Position numbers and translations under genes: made by a program. 64,000 bases of DNA from Metallyticus violacea (lineage: Eukaryota; Arthropoda; Insecta; Mantodea; Metallyticidae): NCBI GenBank assembly GCA_030762175.1, contig CM060842.1, forward strand, positions 49,862,001 to 49,926,000, read 5' to 3'. Of the stretch, positions 10,833-24,489 are shown in pieces; the stretch's first letter is position 1; each line of letters opens with the position of its first letter. A model generated the notes under the pieces. The model was given only the letters and a program-made list of their open reading frames with translations, did no database searches and was not told the origin of the DNA.

Positions 10833-13800
10833 CTGAGCGTGTTAATTGTAGCTTTTCAATCCTGACAACGATATCAATCAGTTTATTTGCATTAGTGACG
10901 TCGAAATCACATCCTTGTAGCTTGAGACGCTGAAATACAAGATGTTCTCGTTAACGCTAACAAATTTTTAAAAAGAAGCTTGATCACCCCTGAACGAATT
11001 ACCTAGGGCAAAGATTACGTTTTATACAAGCCCTCCTTGGACCTGTAAGGGTTTCCTTTTCGTTTTATTTCGACTCCTTTGATGGCCTCTTCCTTCTAGT
11101 TGGTAATAATTCTACACCTGGATGCTGGAGCACGTCCTGGACCAGGGAGGGTGTGGTGATCTAATTCCAAGAAGGGCAACTGATGGACGTGCAGTAATAA
11201 TCCCTCTTTTGCTTTAATTACAGTACCTGTCCCCAGTAGCCAGCCCTGCGATATCCTAGACAGGTTTTCATTTCAACTCGCGTGTTTTATGGCTTCTTGT
11301 GTGTATGGCTCAATTCAGCTGTCAATGCAATTCAATCTTTTATTACCACTCTAACAAACATAATAGGCAACAAGCATTGCACATCTATCTATCGAGAATG
11401 CATTAAAAATGTATGACTTGCTCGAAGGTTATAAAAATAAATGAAGACATGTAGTTATGACCGGTGATAAAGTGAGAAAGTAATTCAAGGATGGAATTTA
11501 TGCAGCTGTAACAATGAATCTTGTTTTGGCTGCATGTAATCACAAACAATTTCTGAATGTGCTAGTTATAAAAAAACACTGTTGAAAATAACATTCAAAA
11601 CGTGTTTAACTGGCGGGGAATCAGGAACTGAGTGCAGTTAATCTAACGAAAAAATGTACACGCACACACACATACACATAAATATATATAATCCCACGAA
11701 ATTCCTAAACTTAACATTGGAATGGAAATTATTATTTTCATACTAGTCGTGTTGGAAAGGAATAATTAGTTGGGTTAAGGCTGAGAGTCGAACTACAGAT
11801 CTTTGTTCTTACGTGCTGAAGGTAAGTCTACGAGGTATATAGATTCGGACGAGAGAGATTCGTGTGGAGGACACGGTAGCCGAAGGCCGAAGATGTATGA
11901 TTCGAATGCCAGCTGTGTCAAGCCTGATTCTTTCTTTCGAACCGGTTTCCTACAAGGGGCTATTGTAAAAATAAAAGTGTATGTATATAAATAAATGTAC
12001 CCCTATATATTTTATAGTTAAACTAGCAGCCCGGGTCATAAGTACTCATAGCATAACGAGTAGCCTCTTATAGTAGAGAAACGTTAAAGGTGTCTCTGGG
12101 GTAAATGAATTAAATGAGAGAGGTCCATAGCTCAGTTGGTTAGAGCGTCGGCACGTAAGGCCGAAACTCCGGCCATAATCCCAATTGCTTCTTTCTTAAT
12201 ATAGGCATTTTAAAAAGTGATATTTTTAAATAAAATCAGATAATTTGGGGGGGGGGGCGCATGGACAAAACTTATTTTTTTGCAATCACTGTTGTATTAG
12301 TTCTAACGTCATACATAAATTTAAAATTACAATTTATTTTGTTTTTCATATTATCTGACAATGTTTTTCCCTGTGTCGCTATAAAATTTTCATTTGAGTT
12401 ATGTGGTACTATGGATATATTACTCCTTGCGTTATTAAGACAGTTTTATTGTTAAAACCAGCAGAGAATAATATTTTTAAAAGAAAACGTAGTAATAATA
12501 AGACTGTATACAGAAAACCCTACAACAGAAATGCACATAAAATGTGTCAGTAAATTGTTAAGACACTAATCAATGCAATATTTCAAATAGGGGAAGTACT
12601 CAACTTGGAGTCCAATAGAAGTCAATTGCTCTTTTTAACTTATATGAATGGTTTTCCATTATGAAATACGGTTTAACATTCTGGGGAAACTCTTTTGAAA
12701 GCATTGTATATAATATGTCGAACATATAATAAAAAAAAATAAAAATCCTCTTTCTTATATGAAAATATCTTATATGAAAATTTACACGTAAAAGCAATAC
12801 TAGTTTATTAAAATAACAATGCATAACTAAAGCCCAGATAAAAGTGTAATCTGCAATGACGAATTGAAATTTATCTTGTTAACTCCTCCTTCCTTAACAA
12901 GGTCTGGATACTGGTTTTCCCTTTCTGAAGAACTTTTTAGAAATATTGGTCTATCTGTCTTAACGATCTGGATCCCCTTGGTGTGTACTGAAATAGCATC
13001 GTAGGTAGTTTATTACTTTCTATCCTGTTTATATGATCTATGTTTTATATCTTTGGTCACATGTTGTATTACTAATTGTTGAGGAATGTCATGCATTGTA
13101 ATCTAAATGGAATTTGTCACAAATGTATTAGAGTATATAACGCTTTCCCAATATTTATTTTGACACATTTAATCGTTTATTTAAAACAACAATAAAAATG
13201 TTATGATAAAAACACCAAAACATAATGCTCTTCTTATTCAATTTTAAGTCAGGTCAATAAAACAATTCGCATAAAAATAAATTATAGCCTATATAAGGAG
13301 AAAATATCTTATTTGTTCTTTATCCAATTTTATTTAAAGTTAAAGTGCTGTCAACTTTACGTTATGTAAACTTAACTTATGACTAAGCCCTTACATAACT
13401 ACAATTAAGTTAAAGGTAGACATTAATTGCAAGATACTATCCATTTTTCAAACCTACATCAGTTCATCAGGTGCCAGAAATGCTTGGAAAAAGGCTCTCG
13501 TAAAAGTTATCTATTAATTTTACATATTTTATATTTAGCAGTTGTTATGGCATCGATTGACCCTCCTCTACTAAATGGCTTTGTCGCTGGTGAACCCTAT
13601 TATTATGTTCATCTGCCTCACTTCGGTACATGTTTCTTTGCATTTAAAGGCATTACGTTTTTTGCAGCACACAGTTAATTAGAAGTAGATTGTTCTGAAC
13701 CTGGGCCTGAATTTTAATAAGTTTTTATTTAAATGTTCTATAGAATAGAAATGGGAGTGTAGAAGGGAAAGGGAAGAGAAAAACAGATAGAAGGGGCAAA

Positions 13801-14206
13801 AATGTTTCACCAGGGCTTGGAAGCTTATGAAATATCATCAGAGACGAAGATATTTTCCGTTAGAGATTTAGTATTTAACATTTTAAATGTTTAATTCTTT
13901 TATATTATATTATGTCACATATTTGATTCACGCCTTTCATAGAATAAGTGAAATTGTGCGCGAAAACTTTCCTTAGATTGACAAAATCGCATAAAGTTTT
14001 AAGATGGTGTTCGTGGTATTCCACATTTCAACTTCACAACCTATCATTAGCCTTTAGGATAGTTAGATTTATTTATTATATTTATTATTGCGATCATCTT
14101 GGTATTTAAGGTGATTGTGGCAACTATGGAAAATACTTAATAGTGTATTATGAATGATAAACGCAATTTTGTGTATATTTAAGACCAGTATCGATAGTAT
14201 ATTTTT
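10833..14206. other. spacer, no gene recognised
   Basis: Mostly AT-rich DNA. The only recognisable item is a tRNA-like SINE head at 12118-12185. Open frames at 11803-11994, 12261-12455 and 13427-13678 have no recognisable domains. A run of about nine G lies at 12248-12256. Confidence 0.5.
12118..12185 (+). mobile_element. tRNA-like SINE head fragment
   Basis: 'agaggtccatagctcagttgg' followed by 'ttagagcgtcggcacgtaagg' has a strong Pol III A-box arrangement and the D-arm signature of a tRNA. The 3' half does not complete a cloverleaf: the expected GGTTCGAATCC is replaced by 'ggccataatcccaat'. It is therefore a tRNA-derived SINE head or pseudo-tRNA, not a functional tRNA gene. The body after it matches none of the other SINEs here. 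Confidence 0.5.
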
Positions 14207-14219
14207 ATCTCGATGCTAA

Positions 14220-14478
14220 CTACCACGGGTGGCCGAGGTTGTTAAGGTGCGGACTTGTGAGCGGAAGGTCTGTGGTTGGATTCCCACCGGACGGAGGTTT
14301 TTCCAGGTTTTCCTCAGTTCTCATAAATGGCAAATGCCAGGGAGGTCTGGCCTGGAGCACTTCCTTCCTTAAAAGAAAAAAAAATGTTTCTCAATTTATC
14401 ATTTCATCTCATGTATCATCCGTGTCCACCGCTTGTGATGCCTCCGTAATTAAAGCGGGTGTTAAACACCAAAAATCA
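14220..14478 (+). mobile_element. tRNA-derived SINE, family A
   Basis: The head 'gggtggccgaggttgttaagg' plus 'gtgcggacttgtgagcggaag' and 'ggttggattccc' resembles a class II tRNA (Ser/Leu-like) with A and B boxes. The body contains 'tttttccaggttttcctcag', 'aaatggcaaatgccaggg', 'cttccttcctt' and 'atttcatctcatgtatcatc'; the 3' domain is 'cttgtgatgcctccgtaattaaagcggg' and 'tgttaaacacca'. Imperfect duplicated flanks (14207-14219 'atctcgatgctaa', 14479-14491 'atctcgactctaa') are consistent with a target-site duplication. Confidence 0.85.
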
Positions 14479-14491
14479 ATCTCGACTCTAA

Positions 14492-15262
14492 GACTGATCT
14501 TTGACGTTACTGGAGACAATGTCTCTCTGAGATAGTTTTGATGTTGGATATCCAGGATAGAAAGGATTAAATACGAAACAATAAGAAAATGTATGCAACA
14601 ATTGTATTCTGTAGCGGAAACTTACAATGATACAGCTATATCAGGAGGATGCTGAATGAACGGAGGTTGATGACAGTCCTGAATGGTCCTCCGAGAAGTG
14701 TAAATCTAGGTGCACCACGAAATACTGGGAGAGAATGTGGATGAAAGTTAATGGACCATCAGAGACATTTAGGACTACATTATAAAAACAAAACTCAACC
14801 GCTGACATTGGAGCAGCCTAATAAAGAAGAAAACTGTGATTGACAGTTAGGATAAGTACTGTCTCCAATGCTAAACGTTCTGGCTTGAAGTTAATTTTTT
14901 AAATTAACAGCAACACTAAGTGGTGAAAGCATTTGCTCGTTCTTGAAACATTAAATGGCTAATAGAATTTAGAACCTCAAGCGAGCACTATTGCTGGGTA
15001 TATTAGAGAAAATCCGATATAAGAGTTGCAAAAGATCACAACGTGTAAAGAAGGAAATGTTTTAAGTATACGGCCCCTGGCATCAGCTGTGAAGAAAAGT
15101 TTCTCATTTTAAGTTTGAATGTCTGCGAAGGAGATAGTTTTCTTTTATAATGCTGAAGAGACATACTCATATATCACGTGAGATTATCAGGAAAATAAGG
15201 TTTTAACTTCCATTGCTGTTATTGGAGTTGAAAGCATAAAAGGATTATGATAATAATAAGCG
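14492..15262. other. spacer, nothing recognised
   Basis: No gene or repeat family member was identified. Confidence 0.5.
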
Positions 15263-15679
15263 GTAACCTGTGCTATAAGAAACATTGAAAATGATGCTCC
15301 TCAGCGGCAGTACATTGCATAGGAAAAATGACAAAAGTTGAGAAAGTTTCTTCTCTCTCGTAACGTTTTAACAAGCTGGCGAACAGTTTCTCTATTGGAA
15401 CACGATTGCCAGGATTCTTACCACTTCTCTGCCAGAATCCGTTTTCATTATGTGTTGTACATAAAAACTCGTTCTTCAAGACTATATTTGTACAGTGGCA
15501 TAACTAATGAACAACAATCAGCACACAAGTAAAACATGAACACACAAACACTCACTTAAAAGCCTCGCTTAAACTAACTGCAAACTGCTACCTGCATATG
15601 CATTAAACTGTGTTGACTGCTAGCTTTTCCCATTGTACAGCCGCTCTCTGCCAGGTCGTAGGAAACTCAAATAACTTCA
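15263..15679 (-). mobile_element. Mariner-like element, deleted copy without the pogo insertion
   Basis: This copy aligns to both halves of the interrupted element at 9619-10832. Its minus strand encodes a fragment of the same transposase (NPGNRVP near the N-terminal block) joined to the C-terminal tail (QCTAAEEHHFQCFL). It lacks some of the N-terminal block that copy 1 keeps, so the two copies carry different deletions on top of core loss. Around 15440-15460 it reads straight through the place where copy 1 holds the pogo-like element, giving a paralogous empty site. Confidence 0.7.
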
Positions 15680-17150
15680 CTGCATATAGTAATAATTATT
15701 AGTATTAAATAAAACACGATATACTCCGTATTGCAAAGAGTTTTCAACTTTTATACTAATATTTTAGGTATTCTATAATTTTGTCATGTTTTTTTAGAAA
15801 TTTAGTCAATTTATAAGTAAGTTTACGATCAACTTCAGTGTCGTATATATCACTATTAGTTTAGAAAAAAGAACGCAGAAATAATTGTTATTTTACGATT
15901 CTCTGCGAGGAATGAGATCTTGTAAAAACTCTATATTATATCGCAGTAAGCTGTTATTCAATCAGAACTGCATTGACTTCTCTAATGGCTGTTAAGTGAG
16001 AGATATATTTGCGAACGCTTCTAACATTATTTCCTTCTCACGTTTTGCACATGTAAAGAACATGGATCAAATAGGTTCCCAAGCATATGAAAGCTCTTAG
16101 CATTGGCTTAGCGTTATATTAATGGCGGATTATCAGGTTTCCTGTCTAAAGGCGTCATAAGGGAAAAACCCAAGGAGCCACCTATGTGTACGTGATAAAG
16201 TAGATCCGAAAGTTAAACAGGAGAACGTGATCAGCGGTGGGAAGGATATATTATGTAGTACAGGGTTAGCCAAGCTTCTTACTCAGAGACACACACGAGC
16301 TTGCGAAAAATAAGTGTTAATATTTAATACTTAAATCAACACAAAGAACAGATTTTATTTGTGTTAAATTATAACAAAAGATATTAATTATAAGGAAAGA
16401 ATAATAAGATATAGACATTTTAAGTTGGATAAAAGTTTCTTAGAAAGAGCAAAATACAGGTTAGGTGGGTGTATGGCTCTAGTCTTGAGACCAGAAGCTC
16501 AAATATTCAAAATACTTGAGTTTTACACCATTAAAACATTTTCACTCAAGCTGTTTTCCATTACGATACCACGGATTTTTTTAGTGATACTAACTTCAAT
16601 TGAGTGTCCAGAGCGCGCTTCATTGTTAGTGCATATGTTACTGTCAAGGTAGAAAATAGGCTATTGTGAACATTGTCCATACAAGTTGGTAAATTTTGGA
16701 AATATTTTAATTTATCACTTTTAAGGAAATTGTTAACCATTAACATTCACCTTTGGTGAAAATTGGAAAATGTATCATCGCGCTTGCTAGTTTATATGAT
16801 CTTCCGCTCAGCAGCGCTGTTGCATTAGCATCTACACAAGGGAACAGCTGATCAGAAAATGATTTATGTGGTTTTAGTTAGAATGTGGAAAGAGCAATTA
16901 TGTATTTTATTCATCAATAATAAATTGCTAGTCAATGACGATAGTATCTAATACTTTACTCAAGATTGCTTTTGTTTTCCTGATAAATATATTTCAATGG
17001 AAAAAGAAATGTAGTTATCGGGTTATAAAATTGGTGTACTTTTATTTTATTTTTATAATTTTTTCTTGGTGTTTCCATAAACATTTAAGCGATAGTTTCC
17101 TTGATTTCATCAAAATTAATTTAAAATATTGCAGTAATATATGGTAGATA
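15680..17150. other. AT-rich spacer
   Basis: No gene was recognised. The 60-75 codon frames near 16425-16746 and 16935-17147 are low-complexity or have no visible domain. Confidence 0.5.
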
Positions 17151-17152
17151 CT

Positions 17153-17960
17153 ATATTTATTTATTTGCCCTGGCAAAAGTTAAGGCCATGGGGGTTTCTC
17201 TTCCACTCTACCAAACGAAAAAAAAAAAAAAAAAAAAAAGGAAAATACAGAGTATAATATACATAGTTATATAAAATATATAAAAAAGACGAATTAAAGA
17301 TATATACAGCATGTAAACATGACATATTTTAATATAGTTGTAAAGTTGATCAAAGCTGTAAGAATTCCATTTATTCTTAAATAATTTTTATCGAATACAA
17401 GGAGTGAAGAAGGAGGAGGAGAAGAAGAAGAAGAAGAGAAGAAGAGGATGAAGAAGCGGGAGACAAACTGTTGTGATTCCTAGAGTTGTGATGACAGTTT
17501 AATGTACGTTTAAATTGCTTTATTGTCAGACAATCTCTGACTTCAGGAGGAAGGGAGTTCCAGATTCTGGAAACTGACACGCTGAATGAGGTTGAGCAGA
17601 AATGTGTTCAGTGACGAGGGATAGACAGTAAAGTCATATTCCGGGTTTGAGACAGGGACAGATATACGAAGCGAGAGGCGATATATTGCGGGGTGAGGTG
17701 CCGAAGATTTCGAACAGGAGCTTAACGGAATGGAAAGTCGTGCGTTCTTTTAGAGGTAGCCATGGCAGTTATTTGATTGATCAAAATTACATGTGTTGAA
17801 GATGAAATCAACACAGATATTATGAACGCGTTGCAACCTGACGATATGCCAGGTGTTCAGATTGGAGTATAAGACACCACAATAATCAAAGTCAGACATA
17901 ACAAGCACTTGAATGAGATTCTTTTAGAGATTGAGAGGTAGATGTTTGCCATGACCTAAA
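17153..17960 (-). mobile_element. CR1/L2-type LINE 3' end (5'-truncated)
   Basis: On the minus strand, about 17815-17940 encodes the conserved C-terminal part of a reverse-transcriptase ORF (MSDFDYCGVLYSNL, then RLQRVHN.C..FIF). Downstream, about 17500-17580, lies the typical terminal block VSRIWNSLPPEVRDCLTIKQ followed by FKRTL. These blocks are characteristic of CR1/L2/Rex-like ORF2 C-termini. Frames are shifted between the blocks. An AGA/TCT microsatellite (17405-17455) follows, then a 3' end 'catggccttaacttttgcca' with 'gggcaaataaataaata', a short A-rich tail. No endonuclease or RT catalytic motif remains, so it cannot move itself. Confidence 0.75.
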
Positions 17961-19640
17961 TGGTGTTGGCAGAAGCAGATGCTAATTAAATATATTACCA
18001 CTGCTTGATATGCAATTACTTATTTAACAGTCTTTAACAATACCAAAGTACCTTTACACAAACTAATAATCAACATTTGGAGGGAAAGCTGCTTCATTTA
18101 GGTCTACAAATATTCCGTACTGCCTTGGTAAATGTAATCAATCATCTCGTCATGTTATCCACACTTATATGCAACCAGGCAAATGCTTACAATAACCAGT
18201 TATTTTGAACATTTACAGCCTTTCCTACTGTTACCATAACGTATATGCCATGTTTAAATGCATTAATCTAAAAATAATAATGCTGGCGTAGGGTGTCCAT
18301 GAAGTTGATTCAACTCGAATTCGATCTGGGCGGCCACTCACCTCTTCAAATGAAAGGTTCCCATTTTTATGGCAAAGGCGATGATTATGCAGGTGTCTGT
18401 CAGATGTTAATAAAATTTGTCATTGGCCGTTATAAATATGATACCGAACAATTAATTCACGCAGTTTTATAAAAGTTTACCGGGACTTTCAAACGTTAGT
18501 GAGTAATTGCAAGAACCTGCTATTCCGAATGTAATTTTTACTTGTTTTCTGTATCATAATCATATAAATTATATGAGACAAAATCTTTAGAAAAAGATTA
18601 TATTTTTATCGTTATTGTATCTAACTTTTTGCTATCGCTAGTAATTTCTCAGGGACATAGGTATTTACATGGCATTGTGAGGTCTTTGAGACTATAAAAC
18701 TGGCACACTAGTATCACGGTGGGCTCTGTCTGGTTCACGCACGTATTCTGTGCTGCAGCATACACACTTGTATGAAGTGGGACAAGTAAGGAAGGTCGAT
18801 CGGAAACCAAATTACGAATTAGATACTCGTTCTCAAGACCTTGCGGTTCTTGGCACGAGACACTCAATGCTAAAACAGAGATAGAAAGAAAAAATTGTTC
18901 CTGAGTTGCCAACTTCACCCTGGTTATATGGAATCTTGGGCAAAACATCAGTAATTTAGGGATCTCATAATTAGAGAGCGGAAAGAACATGAACTTTCAT
19001 ATTTTAGACCATTAATCGTAGAGTAACATTTTTGTTTTAGTATAGGTAGATTGCAATAGCCGCAGTTAAGTTTTCTTTTGTTTCACAATATTTCGTAAAT
19101 ATGTTCAAATTGTTCATATATTCCAAATTTATTTTTTAAATCTATTTAAAGTGGTCTTGTATGGTTTTAAGTTTTTTCAAGTTTTTTCACTTTTTCATTT
19201 TTTTCATTTTTTTCATTTTTTTTTTTTTTTAACCTTCTACAATAAACTCACAACATCTGCGAAAAACGAAATAGTGTAAGTTGTTTCAGTTTAGATTTAT
19301 TCTTATTCACTTGCTACATTTCTAGCACTCAGTAACTTTCTTCGATGTTGTTCCGACCTATGATGGGTTTCGGAGGCAGTAGGTCTGAGCTTCGATGTTT
19401 TTTAAAGGTCATGCATAGGACCGAAATATTTATAATTAGTGTATTTTGAGTTAAATTTTCTGAAAGGTACTTCTGAATTATTTTAACAAATAATCATAAA
19501 CCTCTGAATTTCATATCTTAAAGTTATGGGAAGCATTAGAACCGCGTAGAAAGAAAATTTAACAAATATAATCACAGATATTTTGGTCATATTCAAATCC
19601 TATGCCAAATGCTTCCTGCGTTTTAGCGTTAAGGCTCTAA
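17961..19640. other. spacer, nothing recognised
   Basis: No gene was recognised; the 113-codon minus frame at 18649-18990 shows no domain I know. Short T-rich slippage repeats ('tttttcattt') lie at about 19175-19230. Confidence 0.5.
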
Positions 19641-19649
19641 CGATCGCAA

Positions 19650-19652
<3 letters not shown>

Positions 19653-19690
<38 letters not shown>
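19653..19690. repeat. (CT)n microsatellite
   Basis: About 19 perfect CT units directly abut the tandem-repeat monomers at 19691-19925. Confidence 0.9.
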
Positions 19691-19693
<3 letters not shown>

Positions 19694-19925
19694 CGAAACT
19701 CGGCATATAACGACCTGTTAACAAATTATTGATCGAATTCGTTAATCAACAAAATCGGACCATTGGGACGGGGGTGAATTAAAACGAAAATTTAAAAATC
19801 CGCTAGCAGCCGCAATTTTTATTTTTTTCTCAACGAAACTCGGCATATGCCATTGAAATAAAATAGAAAAATAGTTTCTGAAAATCAGAGAAATCGGCCC
19901 GTTAGGGGATATACGTGAAAACTGA
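19691..19925 (-). repeat. ~140-bp tandem repeat, about 1.7 units (second locus)
   Basis: Two units begin with 'aacgaaactcggcatat' at 19691 and 19831, so the period here is 140 bp. The reverse complement matches the monomers at 32620-33360 closely, for example in 'gattttcagaaactattttt' and 'ggcatatgccgagtttcgtt'. It is bounded by a CT microsatellite on the left and an ATT microsatellite on the right. Confidence 0.8.

Positions 19926-19979
<54 letters not shown>
19926..19979. repeat. (ATT)n microsatellite
   Basis: About 18 ATT units, directly after the tandem-repeat monomers. The translated isoleucine run is spurious. Confidence 0.95.
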
Positions 19980-21272
19980 CAGTTGGGTATTTTTGCCAAG
20001 CGATAAATTCTGTGTCATGTTAGAGAGTATGGGGGGAACAGTCTGCTCATGCGCATGGCCTTACAGACAGCAGCCATCCTGCGGCTTCAGTATCGAATTA
20101 GGAAAAAACCGAATTCCAGGGAATGCTGGAGCGATACGGAGCAGTGTATAAATCTTAAGTGGTACTGTATGTAGTTTATCAACCTTAGTGGTGTAAAATG
20201 TACAATAAATGCAGGAGGACAGAACATAATGGTTTCGGAACATTAAGCCTAAAATAACTATGCAGCTTAAATATTAATCACAATCCAATTTAGTTATACA
20301 GATAAGTGCAATTGGAAACATTAAGCTAATGATATAACAATAAAAGAATACTGATTGCGGGAAAGCATATATTTTTAAGTCTGAAATTCATGTTTTTTAT
20401 TAAATATATTTTCGTATCTTCAGTTAGTGTTACTTTTTTTTTGTTACTGCTTTCTCTGCTATAGCGCTCTATAATAAACCTTCATTACTTCAACTTGTTG
20501 ACAAATTCGCTTAGTTTACGCAACTCCTGCGTGACGGACTTTTTTGTTTAACATGGTTGATCTTCATCATGTTGCCTAAAGAAAGTGGTACTCAAGTTTA
20601 AAGTGATGTGCAAATACCGTAACAATGATTTGAGTACTGTTGTTAATTAATTTATTTATTATATGTTATATATCAGGGGTGGCATATTACATTTAATAAT
20701 ATTAAAGTATGAATAAAGAGAACGTTTAATATTAGTTTTAGTTCTATATGGTTTGTACGAAAACGTTTTAATAAAAAAGTTTGATTCATTAAAGATTGTT
20801 GCTTTACCCTGAAGAGAGCATTTTGGAACTAAAAATATTTATTTAGTATGATAAAAGTAAGAAGAGTAAATCAATGATTTCAGCTAAATAATTTGAAATC
20901 ATATATAGTATTATTTTTATTTCGTTAATGTTTTTAGATTATTCACAAATTTTATAAAGAGTGTAATGCTGATGTTGTTTTATCTGTGGGTATTATGTAT
21001 AAATGTTATCTATTTGAAGTTATTAAATCCGCAATAGCCAACCTATATGAACAACAGAAAAATAAGCAATTAAAGACTTCATATCATAACTAATCACCCA
21101 ACTAATCTTACTGACAACCATGACAACTTTTAATATAAATATATACCGTACATATGAAGCACAATCTATGACAATATGCCTGTCAGAATTATAGACCCTG
21201 ACACAGGGGCTTCTAAGTGAGCCCTTGGTAATCATAAATGAAATAAATATATAGGTATTTTACTAAAAGTTA
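19980..21272. other. AT-rich spacer
   Basis: No gene was recognised. The plus frame 19915-20151 is created by the ATT microsatellite. Confidence 0.5.
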
Positions 21273-21284
21273 AACTTTCCCTAA

Positions 21285-21561
21285 CCGCCACGCGTGGCCA
21301 GGGTCGTTAAGGCACGGACTCGTGAGCGGGAGGTCTACGGTTCGAATCCCGTCCTCCCTGACTGCGGTTTTTTCCAGGTTTTCCTCAGTCTTCATAACTG
21401 GCAAATGCCGGGGAGGTACCTAAACTTAGGCCTGGAACGCTTCCTTCCTTTAAAAAAAAAATATCCTTTCCCAATATATCATTTCATCTCATGTATCATC
21501 TGTGTCCACCGCCTGTGGTGCCTCAGTAGTAAAAACGGGCGTTAAACACTACTCAAAAAAA
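21285..21561 (+). mobile_element. tRNA-derived SINE, family A, best-preserved copy
   Basis: The head has a good A box ('tggccagggtcgttaagg') and B box ('ggttcgaatcccg'), as in Ser/Leu-type tRNAs. The body contains 'ttttccaggttttcctcag', 'ggcaaatgccggggaggtacc', 'taaacttaggcctggaacgc' and a short A-run; the 3' domain is 'cctgtggtgcctcagtagta' followed by 'aaaacgggcgttaaacac'. It is flanked by a 12-bp target-site duplication with one mismatch: 'aactttccctaa' (21273-21284) and 'aactgtccctaa' (21562-21573). It is transcribable in principle by Pol III. Confidence 0.92.
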
Positions 21562-21573
21562 AACTGTCCCTAA

Positions 21574-23329
21574 ATATACAAATACCTTAATACAATCCTT
21601 AGAGTCAAAAATATTAAAGGAAAAGGCAAATATTTTAAGCTACTATAAAACCCTACTGGTAGATACCCAGCCAAAAATTAAAAACAAAGTGAATGTCGTT
21701 CTAGTGGAAAATAGCATGCCCTGTGGCCTAAAATAGTCTTTCTTTCAAGGGCTAGTACAACTATGAAAAATATATACATCTCACTTATACGTTGCTCAAT
21801 TTCTTACCAAACTCGATTACAAATCAGTCTACATTCAAAAGATCAATCAAATAGACTCTTTGGCAAAATGCTTTCTGTAATGTTGACGAATTCTGTAATG
21901 TAAGATTTTAATATTTTGTCTTATATATATATATATATTAGTCTGACTGTGTCATTTGACATATCAATCTATACGAATGTATGATGATGCAAATAAATAT
22001 TCAATATTTGGAATAACTTCGTCTTTAGCTGTTGAGCCATAATGTATTTATGTTTTGTGTTACCGTGGCACATTGGCTTAATTTTGAATTGTGAAGTGTC
22101 ATTCATTTTTGAAAAGCCTAATAAAATGCACTTTAGTACAAATTGAGTGTTTTTAAAGTGATAGTTCTGTTAAGACCACGCATTTATCGCTACTTTTCTC
22201 CTTTGCTCATGACGTATTGTTTTTAAAATACTGATATATAAAAAGCTTGATTTCCCTTGAAACTTACGTTTGCAGACTGGTTTCTCGTGTATGAAAGGAA
22301 AGCAGAAAAAAGTAGTTGTAATCGCAGGCTGGCGTCAGTGCACACATAACTGACTCGAGTCGTTCCGACAGGACTGGTTGAGCCAGAGTCGCTTTGTAAA
22401 CAAGTACGCCACTTTGATAGTAATTTATTTGTAGTACACATCATCCATCTTGATGTTTCTGACAGGTTCTAGATCCAGGAGGCAGTGAACTCGACCGTTT
22501 CTCACGTTATCATTTCATTAGTTCCTTTTCTTCGTTTCATTCTTGCGTTTAAAACCCGTGCGATCGGTTGTAATTCTTGATGAGATCCACAAGCTCTCTG
22601 CGTACTAATAAAAAGTTGCTGGCATCTTCAGCAATATCAATGGCAAATGTTTGACTCTAGACATAAAAAAATTATACTCGTTTAAAAGGAAAGCGCGTTG
22701 TGTCTTTAGTAAAACTTTTTTCATTAATAAGAAAAGAGATTAATGCACACTATACATTCAAAACATCTGAGCAAATTAAACTTTGAACACTAGATCTTAG
22801 AGCACATTAGGTGAAAGTGTGTTGTTAACAGTATTGCTGTTGACTAAACCTGGAACAAAATTAACTTAAAGCGCCAGCGTGTTTACTAGCGTACACTGTA
22901 TCAGAGCGTGTACTATTGGGAGCTGGAGAGATGGCTAGTCAGAGGAATGTGCTGACAACACAACTTTCAATATTCTGCTTTCGTTAACGCAATGAGAATG
23001 AACCGATTCTTAAGTATTTGAATAGATGATGATATACATGCAGTGCGTAATGTTTTACTTGGCAGATAAAAGACTCCTTTCCCCGCATACATCGCTAGCC
23101 GTCTCTTCAGAGATGTATAATCGAGTACAATTACTTTCCATTGATAGCATATGAGTATTATTAGCCCTTAGCCTGGGTTACCGTAACAACAAGTATGTTG
23201 TTTTATAAATAATTTCTCCAACTTTGGTGATGCAAAGTGATAGCTGGTTTTATATTGTGAATTTTTGAAGTAAATATTGCAGAGAAGAATATGAAATTTG
23301 AAAAAATTGAATAACGTTGGGTAAGAAAG
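21574..23329. other. spacer, nothing recognised
   Basis: No gene was recognised. A short (AT)n lies at about 21921-21940. The minus frame at 22223-22444 shows no known domain. Confidence 0.5.
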
Positions 23330-24320
23330 TATTTACTTTTGAAAGCCTTGTCCCGAAAGTAAATTTATGCGGATATGGTGGGGGAATCCTTATCATACGC
23401 CACTATAAAATTTTTGTTTGCAGAGTTTAAGAGAGGAAGATGAATATCGTGTTGGAAGACTCTTTCCATTCCCAAAAATGTTGATGCGGTGCATTGTATG
23501 ATTTTGGAAGATTGATGAATTAGGTTGAAACGCAAAGCAGAAACTTTGATCATCTACTGTGAATGCATCTTTAATATTGTACATTATAATCTGGGTGTGA
23601 GAAAATAAATGCTAAATGGATCCCAAAATGCCTGAATGCTGATCGCAAACGACAAAGAGTGACAACTTCCAAGTCGATTTGTCGTCATTTTGAAGACGAT
23701 TCTTCCAAACTTTTGGATAAAATCGCCACTATGGACGAAAATGGGTCCGTTACTACGCTTCAGAAAAAAAAAAGCTCAAAGAAATGGAAACACGATGGTT
23801 AGTCCCGCCCAAAGAAAGTTCGTGTCCAAAATCGGCAGGGAAGATTTTCGCATCTGCTTTTTGGGACGAAGAAGGAATTATAATTAGATATTATTTAGAT
23901 CAAGATAAAACGGTGACGGGGGCGTATTGTCAGCATTTCTGACCAAAATTCGAGAAACATTTACGAAAAATGCCTAAGGGTATTTTTTTTTTTTTTTCCC
24001 AATACAATACGCCAGATTATAATTCCCTGATTTTAATGCAGAAAATAAATTGATTTACTGGCCTCCTTGTTCTCCAGATTTAGCTCCTTCAGATTATCTA
24101 TTTTCAAACCCAAAAGAATTTTAATAGTGAAGAAGATTTCATTGAATAAAGCAATGATATGTACTGTGAAGTAGTGCATCACAGAGCAAGAAAAACAACA
24201 TTTAAGAGGATTACAAGCTGTTTATGAACATTGTGCTAAGTATATAGAGTTAAAAACTGATTATGTTGAATAAATAAACATTTGTTTTGAAATACAATTC
24301 CATTTTGTATGTTAGGTTAA
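23330..24320 (+). mobile_element. Mariner relic, decayed transposase
   Basis: Translated pieces in shifting plus frames match a mariner transposase in order: FLFAEFKRGR near 23415, FWDEEGIIIRYYLDQDKTVTGAYC near 23860-23925, and the third catalytic-Asp block CSPDLAPSDYLF near 24070-24105, with that Asp at 24092-24094. The C-terminal block LRGLQAVYEHCAKYIELK, then DYVE, lies near 24205-24270. The second-Asp region (QYNTPDY) is mutated and many frameshifts and stops intervene. Terminal repeats were not resolved. Confidence 0.75.
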
Positions 24321-24489
24321 GAACCTACCACTATCCCCACACAATGTGCTAGGGTCTATTTAATTAGACTAGCTTCGATTATTTTGCACGTGTATCTGAG
24401 TGTTTGCATATATTTTAGTGGCCTCCAAAGTCATTCTCAATAACTGACCCAAACCCTAAGACAAAACAAAACAAAATAATAATAACAGA

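Noticed and set aside
12118..12185. A possible tRNA gene
   Set aside because: The A-box half is good, but the T arm is not formed and no cloverleaf closes.
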